Positions 14,670 to 20,328 of a stretch of 20,328 nt of DNA are shown in pieces (within the stretch, counting starts at the first letter, position 1; each line of letters opens with the position of its first letter). Origin of the DNA: Bacteroidota bacterium (GTDB lineage: Bacteria > Bacteroidota > Bacteroidia > CAMBQF01); the NCBI GenBank assembly GCA_027483285.1, contig JAIXUZ010000149.1:1-20328 (forward strand), given 5' to 3'. The position numbers and the translations under genes are program-made. The notes under the pieces were generated by a model. That model worked only from the letters and a program-made list of their open reading frames with translations. It was not told the origin of the DNA and searched no databases.

Positions 14670-16151
14670 ATGGTAAATAATAACAAAAGTAGTACTTGTT
14701 CAAAACCTAATTGCAAAAAAGGGATTGCTTGTACTATGTGTAGTGTTTCCTACAACTTTCCTGAACACAACCCTAACCCGGTTTTTTTATTTAATGAGTC
14801 GTTAGAACTTATTTATGCTAATGGCATTGCGCAAGCTAATATAATTGATTGTTGCAATGCCTTTCAGCTAAAAGCTTTTTATTCAAAGCTAAAACAGAGC
14901 TTTGATAGTTTATCCAATAGCGACAAAAACTCTTCTCACTTTTATTTTGCAACAACCACTAATTCATTTAGGTTTGATATTGTTTATGTAGCGCCAGAAG
15001 AACATATTTATCTTTATGGGGTTGATATAACCCGAGAAAAATCGTTAGCTGATGAGATTAATAACCAATCAGAGTTTTTAAACAGGGTTTTAGATAATGT
15101 ACCCGTTGATATTGTTTTGTTTAATACCAAACACCAATACCAGTATATTAATAAAATAGCGGTTAAAGACGATGATACCCGCAACTGGCTTATAGGTAAA
15201 ACCGACTTTGATTATTGCGATTATAAAGGAAAGGATAAAGAAGCAGCAGAACATAGAAGAGATGCATTTAAAAAGGCGCTGAATGGTAAGGGCGATTTTG
15301 ATTATGTTGACAAAATAAAAGTTGATAAGGGTTATAAATACGTACTACGCAGGTTTCATCCGGTAATAAATAATGGCAAAGTTACAGAAGTAATTGGCTA
15401 TGGTGTAGACATTACGGAGCAATTGCAAGCCCAAAAAAAACTATCTCAAACCTACGAGATGCTATTTAATAGCCAGGTTGTTTTAAAGCAGATACTGGGC
15501 TACTTTGTGCATAATGTAAAGCATCCCATGTCTAACATTGAAGGGCTTATTGAAAACTTTAATACACAAGACCTGGCAGACCCTGCAAATAAATTTGTTA
15601 TAGAAGGATTGATAAAATCTTACGGGGAGTTAAATAGAAGCTTTAAAGGCTTTACAGGTAGGTTAGACCAGTCGTTCAATTCCTTTCAAACAGAAAAACA
15701 TCTAATAGATATTAAATCATCTATCATTAAGCATGCAGATAGCGCAATGCTTAAATACCCGCTAAAATACAGGCTGCGTTTTCAATCAACCGGTTTGGTA
15801 GGGTTGCCTTTTTACAACTTTATGTTTAACCGCATATTAAAGCAGCTATTTAAGTATTTCTCCTATACAATAGATAAGACATACGTTAATATTACTGTAG
15901 GGTACAGCGAAACCAGTTTTTATAACACCATAAGTTTTATTGTTTCTAAAATACATTTAAGCAATTCAAGGGTTCTGGCCATAAACGAGTCTATAAAATC
16001 TATAGATTCAATAGATTTTGATGTTAACAAAAATCATCTTGCTGATATAGCTTGTATTTTGGCGTGTAGTAGCGGTTATTTAAGCTTTGATTATACTGCA
16101 GATAAACTACGCTTTGATTTGCATTTCCCTAAACTAAATTTTAATGCTTAA
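14670..16151 (+). CDS. PAS-domain histidine-kinase-like protein with degenerate catalytic domain
   Basis: A 493-aa soluble protein. The N terminus has a cysteine cluster, C10-x4-C15-x5-C21-x2-C24, that could bind a metal. A weak PAS-like domain (about 30-125) is followed by a clear PAS (about 135-250) with the block VKDDDTRNWLIGKTDFDYC (165-183), nearly the same as in the upstream kinase. An H-box-like segment, HNVKHPMSNIEG (281-292), follows, with His281 where the phospho-acceptor belongs. The region to the end has the length of an ATPase domain but no N-box asparagine (LKQLFKYFS, 390-398), no DxGxG and no GxGxG. It is therefore probably unable to phosphorylate itself and may accept phosphate from another kinase or act by binding. 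An AGAAGG motif lies 4 bases before the start codon. Its stop overlaps the next receiver gene. Confidence 0.85.
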   Translation: MVNNNKSSTCSKPNCKKGIACTMCSVSYNFPEHNPNPVFLFNESLELIYANGIAQANIIDCCNAFQLKAFYSKLKQSFDSLSNSDKNSSHFYFATTTNSFRFDIVYVAPEEHIYLYGVDITREKSLADEINNQSEFLNRVLDNVPVDIVLFNTKHQYQYINKIAVKDDDTRNWLIGKTDFDYCDYKGKDKEAAEHRRDAFKKALNGKGDFDYVDKIKVDKGYKYVLRRFHPVINNGKVTEVIGYGVDITEQLQAQKKLSQTYEMLFNSQVVLKQILGYFVHNVKHPMSNIEGLIENFNTQDLADPANKFVIEGLIKSYGELNRSFKGFTGRLDQSFNSFQTEKHLIDIKSSIIKHADSAMLKYPLKYRLRFQSTGLVGLPFYNFMFNRILKQLFKYFSYTIDKTYVNITVGYSETSFYNTISFIVSKIHLSNSRVLAINESIKSIDSIDFDVNKNHLADIACILACSSGYLSFDYTADKLRFDLHFPKLNFNA

Positions 16152-16599
16152 AAACTATCTATTAGTTATGACAGAGTTTTCGCCATTACAAAATGTAATG
16201 TTAATTGATGATGACGATATTTCACTTTATTTAACAAGCAGAAGGATTGAAAAGGAGGGGTTTGCTCAAAATATTATAAAGCACGAATCTGTTGATGCTG
16301 CTATTGCACAATTGCAAAGTAATGGTAGCGATAAAAATCTGTTGCCCGATTTGATTTTTTTAGATATTAATATGCCGCGCAAAGACGGTTGGGATTTTTT
16401 AGAAGAATATAAAAGCCTGGAACTAACATACAAGGCCCCTGTTTTTATGCTTACCTCGTCAGACGCTATGATGGATAAGATTAAGTCATCACGATACCCG
16501 GGTATAGTTTATGGTTTTTTTAATAAGCCACTAAAAGTTGAAGACATTATGGCTGTTATACATTTTTACAAAGACAAGATACTTTTTAAAGAAAAGTAG
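16144..16599 (+). CDS. Single-domain CheY-like response regulator
   Basis: A receiver domain with no output domain. From the ATG at 16144 it has 151 aa: acidic triad region Asp22-Asp25 in LIDDDD, phospho-acceptor Asp74 in FLDINMP, Thr104/Ser105 in MLTSSD, and Lys128 in FNKPL. This start overlaps the upstream stop codon by 8 bp (ATG within TTTTAATGCTTAA). An ATG at 16168 (MTEFSPLQ) would give a 143-aa protein that still holds the whole receiver, and either could be used. It probably works in a phosphorelay with the upstream PAS protein or the complete kinase; single receivers of this type usually act by protein contact. A strong terminator follows 21 bp after the stop. Confidence 0.9.
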   Translation: MLKNYLLVMTEFSPLQNVMLIDDDDISLYLTSRRIEKEGFAQNIIKHESVDAAIAQLQSNGSDKNLLPDLIFLDINMPRKDGWDFLEEYKSLELTYKAPVFMLTSSDAMMDKIKSSRYPGIVYGFFNKPLKVEDIMAVIHFYKDKILFKEK

Positions 16600-16620
16600 T
16601 TTTTTAAAGTTATCATTTTT

Positions 16621-16656
16621 AAAGCCCCTAAGTTTTTGCTTAGGGGCTTTTTTTTT
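16621..16656 (+). terminator. Strong rho-independent terminator
   Basis: Arms AAAGCCCCTAAG (16621-16632) and CTTAGGGGCTTT (16639-16650) are perfect reverse complements with loop TTTTTG, and the last arm continues into a run of nine T (16648-16656). It ends the purF-like/signalling transcription unit. Confidence 0.93.
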
Positions 16657-17013
16657 GCCCGGTATTTTTTTTTCGTGGTAATAACAATAAAATAACACAG
16701 CTAATTTCCTTACATAATCAGCCAATTACATATATTATTGCCTTTTGTATAGGGTGTATTGCCTAAATAGAATGTAAGTTTACTTGTAAATGTGGTCAAA
16801 ATTTAGTACGTTTGTACATTATTTATTAACAACTGCTTTTTAATTACTGCTTAATTACTTGATTTTGTTGCGTGGTGCCAATGAATCAAATAATCTTACA
16901 AATATAATTACTGATGTAAGGTTTTTTGCTGTTTGTACAAATCTTTAGGTTCCCGCCCTTCGTACTAAGCCCATATTAAAAAACAGCCAACACAACACTG
17001 TAAACAACCATTT
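16657..17013. other. Long regulatory gap: promoter and leader of the surface-protein gene
   Basis: No gene is visible. It holds the promoter at 16784-16814 and then an AT-rich leader of roughly 190 bases. Short inverted repeats occur in the leader: TTGATT/AATCAA (16859-16864, 16884-16889), CTTACA/TGTAAG (16895-16900, 16915-16920) and GCTGTTT/AAACAGC (16928-16934, 16981-16987). The 9-mer GTTTGTACA occurs at 16810-16818 and again at 16931-16939. Each is weak alone, and no known riboswitch was recognised. Confidence 0.5.
16784..16814 (+). promoter_or_regulatory. Canonical Bacteroidota sigma-ABfr promoter
   Basis: A TTG (-33 element) at 16784-16786, a 20-base spacer, then TACGTTTG (16807-16814), a perfect match to TAnnTTTG (-7 element). 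Spacing and sequence both fit the phylum's housekeeping sigma factor. The start of transcription should be near 16820, which leaves a long leader before the ATG at 17014. Confidence 0.75.
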
Positions 17014-20000
17014 ATGAATAATACCTATACCTCGCAATTAATTGACATAGTAGGTTTGGTTAAAAAAGTAAAGGCAAAGTCTTTTATGGCTTTCTTTTTG
17101 CTTTTTTTGGCGTTTAGCACAACTTCGCTAGCGCAACAAAACCGAACGGTAAACCCCGCCGGAAGCATTAATGCTGGCCAAAAGGGTGAAGGTTTGCTTA
17201 CTAAAGTTGATAGCTATGACAATGGCGTTGATGCCATGCTTAAAAAGTATGACAAGCAAATTTATTTTACCCAAAATAAAGGCCAATGGCCTGCTAACAT
17301 CCGCTACAAGGCCGACTTTAAGTTTGGCCAGGCGCTTGTTACCGATAAGGGTATGATGGTAGGCGCTTTTGACCCCGCATCGCTTATGGCTTATTATGAG
17401 CAGGGCGAGCGTCAGGAAAAAGCAACCCACGACGGTTTGGTGTTTAATGAGCCTAAGCTTAAAATAAAAGGCCACGGTTGGTTAATGAATTTTGCCAATG
17501 CATCGCCATCAATGCGCATTACCAATAAAAATGCGCACCCTGATAAGTTTAACTATTTCTACGGAAATGGTTTTGAGGGTACTGATGTTAGCAGCTATGA
17601 TGAGGTTTGGTATAACAACGTATACAATAATGTCGATGTGCGTTACTACCCATCAGCAGAAGGTACGTTAGAGTATGATATTATTGTTAAGCCGGGTGCA
17701 AACCCTGCCAACATTGCCATTAATTTTGATGGTATTGATAAACTGGAATTAACCAAAGAGGGCCACCTGGTTTTAAACACCAGCGTTGGTGCTATGGATT
17801 TGCCGCAGCCTTATGCCTACCAAATGGTAAACGGCCGCGAGGTTAAAATTGAATCTGCTTACGCCTTAAATAGCAATAACCAATTAACTTTTACGCTGGG
17901 TAAATACGATGCTTCTAAACCCCTTATTATAGACCCTATTGCGTTGCGTTGGGCTACTTGGGTAAACAGCAATTCTACTGGCGATAACCACGGTCATGGT
18001 ATTTGGGTTGACCCAAGTGGCAATATTTACATGGTTGCCCGTGTTAGTGGTAGCACAAACTTTATTACCACCGGTGCTTTTGATACAAGCGAAAATGGCG
18101 GTGTTGATATTATTATAGGTAAATACACAGAGCCAGCCACAGTTGGCGGAGCGGGTGTTCGCGTTTGGCAAACATATATTGGCGGTAACGCAGAAGATAA
18201 TCCCTATGTTACAGAATTAGGCCCCGATGGAAATCTTTACCTGGCTGGTGTTACCGGTAGCGGTGCAACTTTCCCCCTTATAGGGGGTACCGGTTTTAGC
18301 GGTGCATCTATTGATAGCCGCTCTCAAAGCGGCAACAATGCTTTCGTGTTAAAAATAAATCCTGCGGGTAATAGCATTAAAGCGGCTGTGTTAGGCGGCG
18401 GCGGTGCTGAAAATATTTTTGACATACGCATTGCCCCCGATGGAGATATTATTTGTGGCGGTGTTACTACCAGTACAAACCTAAACACTACCCACTCTGG
18501 CTCTGGTGCTGTTGCCAATAATAATGGAGGTAACGATGCTTGGTTATTTCGTATCAACCAAAACCTTTCAGCCTTAGATTGGATGAAGAATTTTGGAGGA
18601 AGCGGTAACGACCAAATAAATATACTACTTAACAACCCTACAACCGGCGATATTTTTGTTGCTGGTAACACAGAATCTAACTCTGGTATTACCGCAGGTT
18701 CTCCACGTCAAGGCTCTCCTACAGGTAGCTCTAACGGGTTCATCCAGCGTTACAACTCAGCAGGTACTATCCAATGGGGTTCATACTTTAACTCAGCGGC
18801 AAGTACTAGTACTTCTATACTTTGTATGGAGTTTAACCTAAACCGCGACCGTGTTTATTTTGCAGGTATTTCTGGCGGCTTAGGCACTAACAATACCCCA
18901 TCGGGTACTTACGATAATAGCTTGTCAGGCACAAATGATTTTTATGTAGCCAACATGGGCATAGACCAAACATTCTATGCCTCTACTTATATTGGTAGCA
19001 ACGGTTCTGAGAATAACTTAATGGGCTTAAACGTTGATAATAACAACGACGTTTACATTTTTGGTTACACCGGCAACGACGGCTACCCTACTGCCGGCGG
19101 CCCGCTACAATCTACCCGTAATGGTTCTACTGATAAGGTTTTCTCTAAAATTAGCAGCAACCTGGGTACACTGGTTTACAGTACCTATTATGGCGGCAGC
19201 AACCAAGAGGAAGACCCTGTTGGCCAACGTGGTATTAAATTTAGCAACTGCCGTATTTATACTATTGTTACTGCAGAGTCTAACAATATTCCTTTAACAC
19301 AAGGCGCAGTTTCTACAACTAAAACCAGCAGCGCTACTGATATTTTTGAGCCTGGTATTGTGGTATGGGCTAACCCACCCGATTTGGTGGGCAATACCAT
19401 TACTGCCAATCAGCAAATTTGCCAGGGTTCTACACCAGCGGGTTTAAATGGTACAACACCAAGCTATGTGTTGCCTACTATTATCCGCAACGGTACAACG
19501 TCTGCTCACCCTAGCCTTGGCTCAGGCATTACTTTCCAATGGCAACGTTCTACCGACAATGTTATCTGGACAGATATAAGCGGAGCTACAGCTGCCAGCT
19601 TAACAGCCGCACAAGTTGGTTCGTTAACCCAAACAACTCATTTCCGCCGCATTATTAATGGTGATGCTTGTGTGGTAGAGGCTAACGGTACTATAACGGT
19701 TTCGGTTTTCCGAATCACTGGCGCGCAAACAAACAATGTTTGTTTTGGCGGCACAACGGGTACTATAAACCTAACACCGCAAAGCAACCCTAGTGCTGTT
19801 ACCTATTTGTGGAATGATGGTAACACATCTCAAAACCGCACAGGTTTAGCCGCAGGTACATATTCTGTAACAGCCACTTCAGGTGGTTGTGCATCAACTC
19901 TATCGTTTACCATTACCCAGCCAACGCAAATAGCTTTTACAGCTACGCCAACTTCGGCAACATGCGGCGCTGCAAACGGTAGCATAGTTTTTTCAGGCGT

Positions 20001-20328
20001 ATCAGGTGGCACATCTCCATATACATATAGTATAAACGGTAGCTCTTACCAAGGCGGTACTTCATTTACCGGTGTGGCAGCAGGCACTTATACTGTATAT
20101 GTAAAAGATGCTGCAGGTTGTATCCGTACACAAAGCGTTACAGTATCATCAGCAAATGCGCTGGTTGCTTCTATTGGGTTGCAAACCAACGTTAACTGTT
20201 TTGGTGGTACAACAGGCTCTGTTACTCTTTCTCAAACAGGAGGTACAGCGGCTTACCAATACCAATTAGGTAGTGGCGCATTCCAAAGCAGTGCAACATT
20301 TAGTGGCTTAACAGCAGGTACGTATACC
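17014..20328 (+). CDS. Giant secreted surface protein: DUF7948-like, SBBP propeller, Ig-like, SprB repeats (3' end outside window)
   Basis: 1105 codons are open to the window edge with no stop. A long basic N-region precedes a signal peptide (hydrophobic about 25-39, cleavage after Ala40 in TTSLA); a second ATG at 17086 (Met25) would give a shorter signal. Residues about 83-305 begin with IYFTQNKGQWP, the entry of a DUF7948-like domain. About 325-770 holds seven SBBP-type repeats of the form DxxGNxYxxGxT (near 329, 397, 470, 541, 605, 670, 739), enough for a seven-bladed beta-propeller. An Ig-like domain spans about 795-895 (FQWQRSTDN). From about 900 come SprB-type repeats with the GLAAGTYSV motif. 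Such proteins are usually surface adhesins or gliding-associated products exported by type IX secretion, whose C-terminal sorting domain would lie outside the window. Confidence 0.9.
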   Translation, partial: MNNTYTSQLIDIVGLVKKVKAKSFMAFFLLFLAFSTTSLAQQNRTVNPAGSINAGQKGEGLLTKVDSYDNGVDAMLKKYDKQIYFTQNKGQWPANIRYKADFKFGQALVTDKGMMVGAFDPASLMAYYEQGERQEKATHDGLVFNEPKLKIKGHGWLMNFANASPSMRITNKNAHPDKFNYFYGNGFEGTDVSSYDEVWYNNVYNNVDVRYYPSAEGTLEYDIIVKPGANPANIAINFDGIDKLELTKEGHLVLNTSVGAMDLPQPYAYQMVNGREVKIESAYALNSNNQLTFTLGKYDASKPLIIDPIALRWATWVNSNSTGDNHGHGIWVDPSGNIYMVARVSGSTNFITTGAFDTSENGGVDIIIGKYTEPATVGGAGVRVWQTYIGGNAEDNPYVTELGPDGNLYLAGVTGSGATFPLIGGTGFSGASIDSRSQSGNNAFVLKINPAGNSIKAAVLGGGGAENIFDIRIAPDGDIICGGVTTSTNLNTTHSGSGAVANNNGGNDAWLFRINQNLSALDWMKNFGGSGNDQINILLNNPTTGDIFVAGNTESNSGITAGSPRQGSPTGSSNGFIQRYNSAGTIQWGSYFNSAASTSTSILCMEFNLNRDRVYFAGISGGLGTNNTPSGTYDNSLSGTNDFYVANMGIDQTFYASTYIGSNGSENNLMGLNVDNNNDVYIFGYTGNDGYPTAGGPLQSTRNGSTDKVFSKISSNLGTLVYSTYYGGSNQEEDPVGQRGIKFSNCRIYTIVTAESNNIPLTQGAVSTTKTSSATDIFEPGIVVWANPPDLVGNTITANQQICQGSTPAGLNGTTPSYVLPTIIRNGTTSAHPSLGSGITFQWQRSTDNVIWTDISGATAASLTAAQVGSLTQTTHFRRIINGDACVVEANGTITVSVFRITGAQTNNVCFGGTTGTINLTPQSNPSAVTYLWNDGNTSQNRTGLAAGTYSVTATSGGCASTLSFTITQPTQIAFTATPTSATCGAANGSIVFSGVSGGTSPYTYSINGSSYQGGTSFTGVAAGTYTVYVKDAAGCIRTQSVTVSSANALVASIGLQTNVNCFGGTTGSVTLSQTGGTAAYQYQLGSGAFQSSATFSGLTAGTYT
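19711..20328 (+). repeat. SprB-type protein repeats, at least three units
   Basis: Three tandem units of about 70-77 codons lie in the coding sequence: about 19711-19923, 19924-20151, and 20152 to the window end (partial). Each has a Cys near its start (NVCFGGTTG, ATCGAANG, NVNCFGGTTG) and ends with the motif G-[LV]-x-A-G-T-Y. The complete units also close with a Gly-Cys (SGGCAS, AAGCIR). Units 1 and 3 are closer to each other in the first motif than to unit 2. Confidence 0.8.

Noticed and set aside
18324..18671. 115-codon - strand frame in the surface protein
   Set aside because: The + strand frame is open for 1105 codons with clear SBBP repeats, so the antisense frame is a composition effect.

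Overview
The window looks like a chromosomal segment from a member of the Bacteroidota. The evidence is the gene content (a long PurF-like protein, RseP beside Dxr, lipoproteins with short lipoboxes, PAS/GAF kinases, and a giant SprB-repeat surface protein of the kind exported by type IX secretion), weak Shine-Dalgarno signals, and a textbook Bacteroidota promoter (TTG, 20 bases, TAnnTTTG) at 16784-16814. I cannot place it below phylum from sequence alone; a Chitinophagia- or Sphingobacteriia-like host is a guess. No tRNA, rRNA, insertion sequence or CRISPR array was seen.

Layout. 1-33 is probably the last codons of a + strand gene. 126-3255 (- strand) holds an unknown protein, a diheme c-type cytochrome lipoprotein and a parallel beta-helix lipoprotein; the last two form a two-gene pair recurrent in bacteria but of unknown function. 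A perfect 11-bp-arm palindrome (3316-3340) sits just upstream of the pair. 3341-3621 is a structured intergenic stretch resembling a dispersed repeat. 3622-8906 (+ strand) runs redoxin, dxr, rseP, ALDH7-type aldehyde dehydrogenase and a small lipoprotein; from dxr on the gaps are 3 to 14 bp, so they are likely one operon. It meets a convergent lipoprotein gene (8907-9425) with no spacer. 9634-16599 (+ strand) is a second run: a long PurF-like amidotransferase followed 9 bp later by a signalling block of a PAS/GAF histidine kinase, a LuxR-type response regulator, a second PAS protein that keeps a kinase-like H-box but has lost a recognisable ATPase domain, and a single-domain receiver. A strong terminator ends the run at 16621-16656. 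The rest is a promoter, a leader of about 190 bases and the first 1105 codons of a surface protein (seven SBBP-type propeller repeats, an Ig-like domain, SprB repeats) that runs off the window.

How the parts may work together. The signalling block reads as a branched phosphorelay: both sensors carry the same PAS subtype and each is coupled by overlap or close linkage to its own receiver, one DNA-binding and one not. A hairpin with a T-run overlapping the stop codon of the LuxR regulator may split the block into two expression levels. The most interesting items are this pseudokinase relay tied to a PurF-like gene, the beta-helix/cytochrome pair with its palindrome, and two bipartite double-hairpin elements (58-117 and 9451-9512) that share an architecture with mutually exclusive pairings.
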